Below, in pieces: positions 1 to 5,938 of a DNA stretch of 6,531 nucleotides; the first letter of the stretch is position 1; every line of letters begins with the position of its first letter. The notes beneath the pieces are model-generated. The model worked only from the letters and a program-made list of their open reading frames with translations. It ran no database searches and was not told the origin of the DNA. This DNA comes from Halococcaceae archaeon (lineage in GTDB: Archaea > Halobacteriota > Halobacteria > Halobacteriales > Halalkalicoccaceae). Made by a program: the position numbers and the translations under genes. Where the stretch lies: positions 1 through 6,531 of the forward strand of contig SKXI01000397.1 of the NCBI GenBank assembly GCA_007128515.1, given 5' to 3'.

Positions 1-401
1 GCGACCGCGGGAGCGTCGAGTGGTGTAACCACTACAGCCAGCCGATCCGCGACCTGAAACAGCAGCCCGTGAAGATCGGCGAGGAGGTCGTCGTGGAGGT
101 GACCGACATCCACGAGAGCGGTGCGGGCGTCGGCCGGACCGACGACGGCTTCATCGTGATGGTCGACGGGGTGTTGCCCGACGCGCGTGCGAAGGTGAAG
201 ATCACGAAGGTTCGCTCGAACCACGCCCGCGCGGACGAGGTCGAACGCCTCCCGTGGGACCCGGACGAAGAGGAGGAGGGCGAGGGTGAGGACGGCGACG
301 ACGAGGGAGCCGACGGGTCGGAGGAGCCGGACGAACGGCGTCCGGGACGCCGGTCGCGGCCCGAGCGACTGGGCAGCCGCGAGAACTTCTGGGGCGCGTA
401 G
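1..401 (+). CDS. TRAM-domain RNA-binding protein, 5'-truncated by the window edge
   Basis: The reading frame is open from base 3 to the TAG at 399-401, giving 132 visible residues. It begins upstream of the window. A GTG at 69 could be taken as the start, but the 22 codons before it encode a conserved-looking segment (DRGS.EWCNHY then PIRDLKQQPV). I recall this as part of a Cys/His-rich N-terminus in haloarchaeal TRAM proteins, so GTG 69 is probably an internal Val. The TRAM domain, a small beta-barrel that binds RNA, spans about visible residues 24-80, with the core motif HESGAGVGRTDDGF and then GVLPDARAKVKITKV. It is followed by a very acidic low-complexity stretch (EEEEGEGEDGDDEGADGSEE) and a short Arg-rich tail ending ENFWGA. 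The likely role is cytoplasmic RNA binding, possibly as an RNA chaperone. The exact substrate is unknown. Confidence in the family is high; the true start cannot be seen. Confidence 0.85.
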   Translation, partial: DRGSVEWCNHYSQPIRDLKQQPVKIGEEVVVEVTDIHESGAGVGRTDDGFIVMVDGVLPDARAKVKITKVRSNHARADEVERLPWDPDEEEEGEGEDGDDEGADGSEEPDERRPGRRSRPERLGSRENFWGA

Positions 402-433
402 CCCACCTCGGCCAGCGGGCCCGTTACCACGCC

Positions 434-440
434 TGTTTTG
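434..440 (+). promoter_or_regulatory. Putative TATA element of the Tfx-family gene, leaderless transcript
   Basis: A T-run (TGTTTTG, with TTTT at 436-439) stands out in GC-rich DNA. Its centre lies about 26-27 bases before the ATG at 464, which is the usual TATA-to-start distance in haloarchaea. Transcription would therefore begin at or next to the start codon, giving a leaderless mRNA. The same T-run lies just after the TRAM gene and could also help end its transcript. Inferred from spacing and base composition only. Confidence 0.45.
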
Positions 441-463
441 ACGACTGGGTTCGAAAGAGGGGT

Positions 464-940
464 ATGAGCGACGAGCCCGACCCGCCGGACCCAGACGGGA
501 TCCTAGAGCGCATCGGGTTCGACCCGGAGACGAACGTGCTGACGCGCCGGCAGGCGGAGGTGCTGGCGCTCCGGGAGCGGGACGTCCCGCAGGCGACGAT
601 CGCCGAGCGTCTGGGCACCTCGAGGGCCAACGTCTCGAGCGTGGAAGCGAGCGCCCGGACGAACGTCGAGAAGGCCCACGAGACGGTCGCGTTCGCGGAG
701 GCGCTTCGCGCACCGGTGCAGGTCGAAATCGACGCCGAGGTCGACCTCTACGACGTGCCCACGAGGGTCTACGCGGCCTGTGACGAGGCCTCGGTGAAGG
801 TGAACCAGAGCGCGCCCGAACTGATGCGGTCGATCAGCGAGGCGGCTGGCGATGCGATATCGGGCCGCGAGGTGAAACGGCCGTTGCTCGTCGGCGTGAC
901 GAACGACGGGGTCGTACGGGTGCGCCCACTCGATCGGTGA
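464..940 (+). CDS. Tfx-family DNA-binding transcriptional regulator
   Basis: This encodes 158 residues. Residues 27-63 (LTRRQAEVLALRERD followed by QATIAERLGTSRANVSSVE) form a helix-turn-helix of the sigma-70 region 4/LuxR type, typical of the archaeal Tfx family. Residues 64-75 (ARTNVEKAHETV) continue as a recognition-flanking helix. The rest, about residues 85-158, is the Tfx C-terminal domain with an alternating beta/alpha look (VQVEIDAEVDLYDVPTRVY and later LLVGVTNDGVVRVRPL). The family is named for a Methanothermobacter protein that binds downstream of the fmdECB promoter. Haloarchaeal members have no assigned target that I know of. The ATG start is supported by a TATA-like element 27 bases upstream. 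A purine-rich GAGGGG also precedes the ATG closely. The gene converges on the DUF7091-type gene, leaving eight bases between stops. Its target cannot be read from the context. Confidence 0.88.
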   Translation: MSDEPDPPDPDGILERIGFDPETNVLTRRQAEVLALRERDVPQATIAERLGTSRANVSSVEASARTNVEKAHETVAFAEALRAPVQVEIDAEVDLYDVPTRVYAACDEASVKVNQSAPELMRSISEAAGDAISGREVKRPLLVGVTNDGVVRVRPLDR

Positions 941-948
941 CGACCCCG

Positions 949-1236
949 CTACCAGGTCTCGACGGAGCCGGTTCGGATGTCCTCGACGCAGCCCTCGCAG
1001 TCGGGGTGACCGGGTTCGTAACAGGACGGCCGGGCGTGGTCGTCGATCTCGACCGCGCGCCGTTCGGCGTAGCGCCGACAGACGATCCTGACACGACCGC
1101 CCTCGTCGCGGTCGAGGCCGTCCGACCGGACGGACTCGCGTGCGTCGCGGTAGGCGTATCGCGCACGCTCGTAGGTCCGACCGGCGTTTCGGACTTTCGA
1201 GCGGAGAAACCGGTCCACTCGATCCGGATCGACCAT
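949..1236 (-). CDS. Small Cys/His-rich protein, DUF7091-type
   Basis: This encodes 95 residues when started at the ATG 1236-1234. The open frame continues upstream to 1422, but that part has no acidic haloarchaeal character, runs through the rpa3 promoter and into rpa3, and is rejected. A GTG three codons upstream of the ATG is a possible alternative start. Residues 1-40 are rich in Arg and predicted helical (RVDRFLRSKVRNAGRTYERARYA). Next comes IVCRRYAERRAVEID, then a compact motif C72-x4-H77-x2-C80-x2-C83 (CYEPGHPDCEGC), ending in the conserved-looking SVETW. C53, C72, H77, C80 and C83 could bind a metal. I match it from memory to the haloarchaeal DUF7091 family, which has no known function. 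It is convergent with the Tfx gene and divergent from rpa3. The match to the family is fairly secure; function is unknown. Confidence 0.8.
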   Translation of the reverse strand: MVDPDRVDRFLRSKVRNAGRTYERARYAYRDARESVRSDGLDRDEGGRVRIVCRRYAERRAVEIDDHARPSCYEPGHPDCEGCVEDIRTGSVETW

Positions 1237-1295
1237 ATCACTCACTGCAACTCGGCACACAAAGAGCCGTCGACACACCACTTTCACCCCGCTCA

Positions 1296-1309
1296 CGGAA
1301 CTTTTTAAG
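1296..1309 (+). promoter_or_regulatory. BRE/TATA promoter of the rpa3-rpap3 operon in a divergent intergenic region
   Basis: CGGAAC followed directly by TTTTTAAG resembles an archaeal BRE plus TATA box. It is the strongest A/T island in the divergent gap. With the usual spacing of about 26 bases, transcription would start near 1331, leaving a leader of roughly 38 bases before the rpa3 ATG. The box reads CTTAAAAAG on the other strand, so it could also serve the minus-strand DUF7091-type gene, with a start near 1278. A weaker T-run at 1260-1266 (minus strand) would instead give that gene a leaderless transcript. Prediction only. Confidence 0.55.
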
Positions 1310-1332
1310 CCATCGGGAACCAAGGGCGGTAC

Positions 1333-1359
1333 GTCTCCCGACGAAAACAAGGCGGAGAC
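1333..1359 (+). promoter_or_regulatory. Possible hairpin in the rpa3 5' leader
   Basis: GTCTCC (1333-1338) is exactly complementary to GGAGAC (1354-1359), with a 15-base A-rich loop between them. The 3' arm contains GGAG, the only Shine-Dalgarno-like sequence before the rpa3 ATG at 1369, so a folded leader could hide the ribosome-binding site. A six-pair stem could easily arise by chance, and no conservation can be judged from one sequence. Confidence 0.25.
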
Positions 1360-1368
1360 AGTGAGATC

Positions 1369-2301
1369 ATGAGCGACCTGCGAAACCACGCGGAAGCGAT
1401 AGCGGAACAGTTCTCGGAGCACCTAGAGGTCAGCGCGGAGGAGGTCGAAGACCGACTGGCGACGCTCGTCGAGGAGTACAAGATACCGGCCGACGAGGCG
1501 CGCCGGAGCGTCACGAACCACTACCTCGATCAGGCGGGCCTGGAGCGAGAGGACATCTCCGGCGGCGGCGGGAACCGCCAGGTCCAGCTGGGCGAGGTCG
1601 ACGCTCCCGACGAGTGGGTCGATATCGAGGCCAAGTTGGTGGACCTCTGGGAACCGAGAAGCGACTCGATCGATCAGGTCGGACTGCTGGGCGATCCCTC
1701 CGGGACGCTCAAGTTCACGAAGTGGGCGACCTCGGACCTGCCGACGCTCTCCGAGGGCGTCTCCTACCGGTTCGAGAACGTCGTCACCGACGAGTACGAG
1801 GGACGGTACTCGGTGAAGCTCAACCGCACCACGGGGATCACCGAACTCGACGAGGAGGTCGAGGTCGGCGACGACGCCGTCGAGGTCGAGGGCGCGCTGG
1901 TGGACATCCAGCGCGGCAGCGGTCTGATCAAACGGTGTCCGGAGGACGGCTGTACCCGCGTCCTCCAGAACGGCCGGTGCAACGAGCACGGCGAGGTCGA
2001 CGGCGAGTTCGACCTCCGTATCAAGGGCGTCCTCGACGACGGGCTCACCGTCCAGGAGGTCATCTTCGACCAGGAGAGTACGGAGGGACTGACCGGGATC
2101 GAACTCGAGGAGGCGAAACAGATGGCGATGGACGCCCTCGACACGACCGTCGTGGCCGACGAGATGCGAACCGAGACGCTCGGGCGGTACTACCGGGTCT
2201 CCGGGCCGAAGTTCGGCCGGTACGTGCTCGCCGACGGGGTGGAGGAACTGGGCGGGCCGACCGATCCTGAAGCGACGCTGATCAGAGCGAGGTCGATCTG
2301 A
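1369..2301 (+). CDS. rpa3: Single-stranded DNA-binding replication factor A (RPA3-type)
   Basis: This 310-residue protein is similar in length to haloarchaeal RPA3. It coats single-stranded DNA during replication, repair and recombination. Residues 1-60 are an acidic helical N-terminal region (HAEAIAEQFSEHLEVSAEEV, later RRSVTNHYLDQAGLERED), joined by a GGGG linker to an OB fold at about residues 80-180. Recognisable OB-fold parts are WVDIEAKLVDLWEPRSDS, GLLGDPSGTLKF and VTDEYEGRYSVKLNRTT. A zinc finger follows with ligands C190, C195, C204 and H207 (RCPEDGC and GRCNEHG). The C-terminal part, 215-310, carries the conserved block KQMAMDALDTTVVADEM and the segment RYYRVSGPKFGRYVLADG. The ATG lies about 38 bases after the predicted transcription start. 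The gene is directly followed by its partner gene (TGA then ATG), the rpa-rpap operon arrangement known in Haloferax volcanii. I choose RPA3 over RPA1 because the protein is short and has one OB fold. Confidence 0.9.
   Translation: MSDLRNHAEAIAEQFSEHLEVSAEEVEDRLATLVEEYKIPADEARRSVTNHYLDQAGLEREDISGGGGNRQVQLGEVDAPDEWVDIEAKLVDLWEPRSDSIDQVGLLGDPSGTLKFTKWATSDLPTLSEGVSYRFENVVTDEYEGRYSVKLNRTTGITELDEEVEVGDDAVEVEGALVDIQRGSGLIKRCPEDGCTRVLQNGRCNEHGEVDGEFDLRIKGVLDDGLTVQEVIFDQESTEGLTGIELEEAKQMAMDALDTTVVADEMRTETLGRYYRVSGPKFGRYVLADGVEELGGPTDPEATLIRARSI
2289..2293 (+). promoter_or_regulatory. Shine-Dalgarno site of rpap3 inside the end of rpa3
   Basis: GAGGT lies eight bases before the ATG at 2302, within the last codons of rpa3. 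It supports ATG 2302 as the start and translation of rpap3 from the rpa3 mRNA, possibly with coupling because the rpa3 stop codon touches the rpap3 start codon. Confidence 0.5.
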
Positions 2302-2901
2302 ATGAGCGGCGCAGCCCCCACCCGCGAGGTCGCCCAGCGCGTCTTCGCCCGCGAGTTCAACGACGCGAGCTACACGTTCAAAGAGAGCGACGACGAGCGC
2401 GCGCCGCTCTACCTGCTGCTCCCGACGGGCGCGCGTGCGAACCGCGTCTTCTTCGTCGGCACCCTCACCGAGAAGAACGACGTCGGTGAGGACAACGAGT
2501 ACTGGCAGGGTCGAATCGTCGACCCGACGGGGACGTTCTTCGTCTACGCCGGCCAGTACCAGCCCGAGGCGGCGAGCGCGCTGCGCGAGATCGAACCCCC
2601 GGCGTACGTCGCGGTTGCAGGGAAACCACGTACGTACGAGACCGACGACGGCTCGATCAACGTCTCGATCCGGCCGGAGTCGATCACCGAAGTCGATGTC
2701 GGGATCCGTGACCGCTGGGTGGTCGAGACCGCCGAACGGACGATCGATCGCCTCGAAACGTTCGACGACGAGGCGAACGAGTACGCTTCGATGGCGCGCG
2801 AGCAGTACGACCTTCCGGTCGAGAACTACCGGGCGGCGGTCGCGACCGCGCTCGAGAGTCTCGACGAGATCGAAGCGGAAGACGACGGGATCGAAGCCTA
2901 G
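2302..2901 (+). CDS. rpap3: RPA-associated protein (RpaP3-type, COG3390)
   Basis: This 199-residue protein is encoded directly after rpa3 with no spacer. In Haloferax volcanii, the products of the rpa1 and rpa3 operons interact with their cognate associated proteins, and this gene has the matching size and position. An OB-type region is visible at about residues 45-130: ANRVFFVGTLTEK, then YWQGRIVDPTGTFFVYAGQY, then PAYVAVAGKPRTYE. It is followed by SINVSIRPESITEVD and a helical acidic tail (residues 140-199). No catalytic motif is seen, which fits a structural partner of the ssDNA-binding protein. Its stop codon overlaps that of hutH on the other strand. The assignment rests on operon context plus recalled similarity to COG3390. 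Confidence 0.87.
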   Translation: MSGAAPTREVAQRVFAREFNDASYTFKESDDERAPLYLLLPTGARANRVFFVGTLTEKNDVGEDNEYWQGRIVDPTGTFFVYAGQYQPEAASALREIEPPAYVAVAGKPRTYETDDGSINVSIRPESITEVDVGIRDRWVVETAERTIDRLETFDDEANEYASMAREQYDLPVENYRAAVATALESLDEIEAEDDGIEA

Positions 2902-4490
2902 AGCGAGAGCGACTCGCCGATCGCTCTTTCGACCGACTCGACGACGACACCCGCTTCCACGAGCGACGCGAGCGTCTCGACGTCGTCGTGCAGCGGTCGA
3001 TCGCCGGAGAGCGGGTCGACGTGGTCGCGGACGCAGCCGTAGACGGCGGCGGTGCCGTCCCCGAACGAGAGGTCCTCGTCGAGGTACTCGGCGGCCTCGG
3101 CCGCACAGAGCAGTTCGATACCGACGACGGTCCCGACGCGTTCGGTGACCCGCCGGGCAGCGAATGCCGAGGTCGCGCCCATGCTGACGTGGTCCTCCTG
3201 GCCGCCGCTGACCGGGGTGCTGTCGCTCGCGGGCCGTCCCTCCGACCGGCACTCGTTGAGCAGCGCCGCGGCGGTGTACTGGGCGATCATCAGCCCGGAC
3301 TCGAGGCCACCCTCCCGGGCGAGGAACGCCGGGAGGTACGTCTCCTGGTGGTTCGGGTTGAGCAGGCGATCGACCCGCCGTTCGGTGATCGCGGCGAGTT
3401 CGGTGAGCGCTCCCACGAGGTAGTCGAGTCGCAGCGCGAGCACCTCGGCGTGGAAGTTCCCGCCCGAGAGCACGCCGACGCCCTCGGTCCCGCTCGCCCG
3501 ATCGGAGACGTCGCTCGCGTCGAATATCAGCGGGTTGTCCGTCGCGCTGTTGAGTTCGATCTCGACCGCCTCGCGGAGGTGCTCGATCGCTTCACGCACC
3601 GCGCCGTGGACCTGCGGGAGACACCGGATCGAGTAAGCGTCCTGTACCCGGTCGCAGTTGCGGTGTGACTCGACGACCTCGGAGTTCCCGGTCACGAGTT
3701 TGACCGTCTCCGCGCTCGCTGCCTGTCCGGGGTGGGGTCTGACCGCGGAGAGCATCGGGTCACAGGCCGCCGTCGTCCCCATCGTCACCTCCGTGGTGAA
3801 CGCCCCGGCGACGTCGGCGGTCTTCAGCAGTCGCTCGGCGTCGCGGAGACAGAGCGCTGCGAGGCCGACGACGAGCTGTGTCCCGTTGATGAGGGCGAGC
3901 CCCTCCTTCGGCGCGAGCGAGACGGGTTCGACGCCGGCGGTGGCGAGCGCCTCGTCGCCGGGGAGCCGCTCGCCGTCGACCCTCGCCTCGCCCTCGCCGA
4001 TCAGCACGAGCGCCATCCCCGCGAGCGGCGCGAGGTCCCCGCTCGCGCCGAGGCTCCCACGCGAGCGAACGATCGGGTGGACCCCTTCGTTCAGCATCGT
4101 CACGAGCCGGTCGACCACCACCTCGCGGATCCCCGAGTAGCCGGTGACGAGCGCGTTGACCCGGGCGAGCGTCATCGCGCGGACCTCCTCCCGGGCGAGT
4201 TCACGTCCCGCCCCGGAGGCGTGACTCCTGAGGAGGTTCTCCTGGAGGCGATCGAGGTCCCCGCGGGGAACTCGCGTGTCGACGAGGTCGCCGAAGCCGG
4301 TGTTGAGCCCGTAGACGACCTCGTCGGCCTTCAGGACCGCCTCGACGCGTTCGCGCGAGCGGCGCACCCGCTCTCTGGCTTCCTCGGGAACGACCACCGG
4401 AACGTCCTCGCGGGCGACCCGTTCGACGTCGGCGGGCGTGAGCGACTCGCCGTCGACGACGACATCCTCGGGGGGTTCGTCGGCCTGCAT
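2898..4490 (-). CDS. hutH: Histidine ammonia-lyase
   Basis: This cytoplasmic enzyme removes ammonia from L-histidine to give trans-urocanate, the first step of histidine breakdown. It is 530 residues, near the usual 500-520 of the family. The Ala149-Ser150-Gly151 triad in GSLGASGDLAPL forms the MIO electrophilic cofactor. Other family motifs are Y60 in VVYGLNTGFGD, H90 in SHASG, NGTQ at 202-205, QDAYSIRCLPQVHG at 283-296, NSATDNP at 314-320, GGNFHAE at 343-349 and QEDHVSMG at 431-438. All expected active-site residues appear intact, so it should be active. The ATG at 4490-4488 is the first start in the frame after hutI, but no good Shine-Dalgarno precedes it. It lies 81 bases downstream of hutI on the same strand, and the gap shows no convincing promoter, so cotranscription with hutI is likely. 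Confidence 0.97.
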   Translation of the reverse strand: MQADEPPEDVVVDGESLTPADVERVAREDVPVVVPEEARERVRRSRERVEAVLKADEVVYGLNTGFGDLVDTRVPRGDLDRLQENLLRSHASGAGRELAREEVRAMTLARVNALVTGYSGIREVVVDRLVTMLNEGVHPIVRSRGSLGASGDLAPLAGMALVLIGEGEARVDGERLPGDEALATAGVEPVSLAPKEGLALINGTQLVVGLAALCLRDAERLLKTADVAGAFTTEVTMGTTAACDPMLSAVRPHPGQAASAETVKLVTGNSEVVESHRNCDRVQDAYSIRCLPQVHGAVREAIEHLREAVEIELNSATDNPLIFDASDVSDRASGTEGVGVLSGGNFHAEVLALRLDYLVGALTELAAITERRVDRLLNPNHQETYLPAFLAREGGLESGLMIAQYTAAALLNECRSEGRPASDSTPVSGGQEDHVSMGATSAFAARRVTERVGTVVGIELLCAAEAAEYLDEDLSFGDGTAAVYGCVRDHVDPLSGDRPLHDDVETLASLVEAGVVVESVERAIGESLSL

Positions 4491-4571
4491 GCTACACGTG
4501 CCGTACCGGTGCGCTTGAATCTTCGTGCGCCGCCCGTCTCGGCCGCGGTCATCGATTCGGGAGACCTACGA

Positions 4572-5849
4572 TTACCGCTCCGGACTCCCCGTCACCAGCC
4601 GGCCGTCTTTCACCACCGCCGCGACCGGGTTCTCGCCGACGCGGTACGGGACGTGTCGGTAGGAGGGCGCATCGAGGAGGAGGAGGTCGGCGGGTGCGCC
4701 CTCCCGAAGTGTCCCGGTGTCGTCGTCCAAGTCGAGCGCCCGCGCGGCGTTCGTCGTCGCTCCGAGAAGCGCTTCTGCCGGGGTCATCCGCATCCCGATG
4801 CAGGCGAGCGAGACGGCGAACGGCACGCTTCTCGAGAAGCAGTTCGGGTTGAAGTCGGTCGCGAGCGCGACCGGCGCGCCCGCCTCGATGAACGCCCGGG
4901 CGTCAGCGTACTCCTTCCCGAGGACGAACGCGGTCCCCGGGAGCATCACCGGAACGACCCCGCTCTCGACGAGCGCGTGGATGTCGTTCCCGGTCGCCCG
5001 CAAGAGGTGGTCCGCGCTGGTCGCGCCGAGCGCCGCGGCGAGCTGTGCGCCGCCGACCCGCTCGAACTCCTCGGCGTGGATCTTCGGGTCGAGTCCGTGG
5101 TCGAGTCCCGCCTCGAGCACCCGCCGGGACTGGTCGACGGAGAAGACCCCCGCCTCGCAGAAGACGTCGCAGAACCGGGCGATCCCCTGCTCCGCGACCG
5201 CCGGTATCTGTTCGGAGACGACTCGCTCGACGTAATCGTCCGTATCCATCCCCTCGGGCGTCGCGTGCGCGCCCATGAACGTCGCGTGGAGGTCGACCGG
5301 GTGCTCGCCGTCCGCCCGGTCGATCGCGTCGAGCAGGCGGAGTTCGGTCTCGGCGTTCAGTCCGTAGCCCGACTTCACCTCGGCGGTGGTCGACCCGTAG
5401 GCGAGCATCGTATCGAGATGCGAGAGCAGGCGTGAGAGCAGTTCGTCGTCGCTCGCCTCCCTCGTCGCTCGGACCGTTCGTAAGATCCCGCCACCCTCCG
5501 CAGCGATCTCCTGATAGCTCCTCCCTCGAACTTTGGCCTCGAACTCGTCGGAGCGATCCCCCGCGAACACCGCGTGGGTGTGGGGATCGACGAACCCGGG
5601 GATGACCGCTCTGCCGGCCGCATCGATCACGTGGTCGGCGTTCTCCGGGGGGTACTCCCGCGTGATCTCCTCGGTCGGTCCGACGGCGGCCACCTCGCCG
5701 TCGACGACCGCGACCGCGGCGTCCGGTTCGGTGTAGAGGACGACGTCGGAGTCCGGCGGCACGTTCCCCATCGTGTTCGCGGGCCAGCCGTCGGCGGGTC
5801 CGACGACGACTTCGCTCGCGTCGTGGACCACGAGGTCGAGGTCGGTCAC
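4572..5849 (-). CDS. hutI: Imidazolonepropionase
   Basis: This enzyme hydrolyses 4-imidazolone-5-propanoate to N-formimino-L-glutamate, the third step of histidine breakdown. It is 425 residues, a normal length, and belongs to the metal-dependent amidohydrolases. Metal ligands are visible: H90 and H92 in GFVDPHTHAVFAGDRSDEF, H258 in KIHAEEF, H281 in SADHLL and D332 in ATDFNPN. E261 in the HAEE motif is the likely catalytic Glu, and KSGYGL (159-164) lines the substrate site in known structures. The C-terminal NAARALDLDDDTGTLREGAPADLLLLDAP is typical of the amidohydrolase superfamily. The start is a GTG at 5849-5847, fixed by a strong ribosome-binding site just upstream. The gene upstream runs on the other strand, so hutI needs its own promoter in 5850-5938 or inside that gene. 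Confidence 0.97.
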   Translation of the reverse strand: MTDLDLVVHDASEVVVGPADGWPANTMGNVPPDSDVVLYTEPDAAVAVVDGEVAAVGPTEEITREYPPENADHVIDAAGRAVIPGFVDPHTHAVFAGDRSDEFEAKVRGRSYQEIAAEGGGILRTVRATREASDDELLSRLLSHLDTMLAYGSTTAEVKSGYGLNAETELRLLDAIDRADGEHPVDLHATFMGAHATPEGMDTDDYVERVVSEQIPAVAEQGIARFCDVFCEAGVFSVDQSRRVLEAGLDHGLDPKIHAEEFERVGGAQLAAALGATSADHLLRATGNDIHALVESGVVPVMLPGTAFVLGKEYADARAFIEAGAPVALATDFNPNCFSRSVPFAVSLACIGMRMTPAEALLGATTNAARALDLDDDTGTLREGAPADLLLLDAPSYRHVPYRVGENPVAAVVKDGRLVTGSPER

Positions 5850-5854
5850 GCCGC

Positions 5855-5861
5855 CACCTCC
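5855..5861 (-). promoter_or_regulatory. Strong Shine-Dalgarno site of hutI deciding a GTG start
   Basis: On the minus strand, GGAGGTG ends five bases before the GTG at 5849. It is the best ribosome-binding site in the window and supports GTG 5849 over the internal ATG at codon 27. It also means the hutI mRNA has a leader, unlike the probably leaderless gene facing it. Confidence 0.7.
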
Positions 5862-5882
5862 GTCGACCTCGGATAGCGTGGG

Positions 5883-5898
5883 CCGGACCGGAACCGGA
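5883..5898. repeat. Three short CCGGA repeats between the divergent hutI and RidA-like genes
   Basis: CCGGA occurs at 5883-5887, 5888-5892 and 5894-5898. The cluster lies between the hutI ribosome-binding site and the T-run at 5910-5913, where a regulator controlling hutI could bind. It may equally be chance in GC-rich DNA, so an operator role is only a possibility. Confidence 0.2.
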
Positions 5899-5901
5899 CG
5901 A

Positions 5902-5913
5902 CGGAACCCTTTT
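5902..5913 (+). promoter_or_regulatory. Putative BRE/TATA promoter of the RidA-like gene, leaderless
   Basis: CGGAAC followed by CCTTTT repeats the CGGAA plus T-run pattern seen before rpa3. The T-run centre is about 27 bases before the ATG at 5939, so transcription would start at the start codon. Read on the minus strand, GTGAAAAGG in the same place could act for hutI, with a start near 5885 and a leader of about 35 bases carrying the strong Shine-Dalgarno. Prediction from spacing only. Confidence 0.5.
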
Positions 5914-5938
5914 CACCCACTCCACTGATTCGCGGGCC

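Noticed and set aside
937..1308. 123-residue plus-strand frame starting at the end of the Tfx gene
   Set aside because: It lies opposite the DUF7091-type gene, whose Cys/His motif and SVETW end are more convincing, and its tail crosses the divergent promoter region.
1237..1422. N-terminal extension of the DUF7091-type protein up to 1422
   Set aside because: The extra 62 residues cross the rpa3 promoter and the start of rpa3, lack acidic haloarchaeal composition, and the family-like sequence begins at the ATG at 1236.
1846..1890. GAGGTCGAGGTCG-type short repeats in rpa3
   Set aside because: They are Glu/Val/Asp codons of an acidic loop, not a DNA repeat with independent meaning.
1423..3252. 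609-residue open frame on the minus strand opposite rpa3, rpap3 and the end of hutH
   Set aside because: It is a shadow of GC-rich coding sequence. It is Arg-rich, shows no family motif, and runs through three well-supported genes in other frames.
3732..5435. 567-residue open frame on the plus strand opposite hutH and hutI
   Set aside because: Antisense to two enzymes with complete active-site motifs, low in recognisable folds and basic in composition; typical of high-GC antisense frames.
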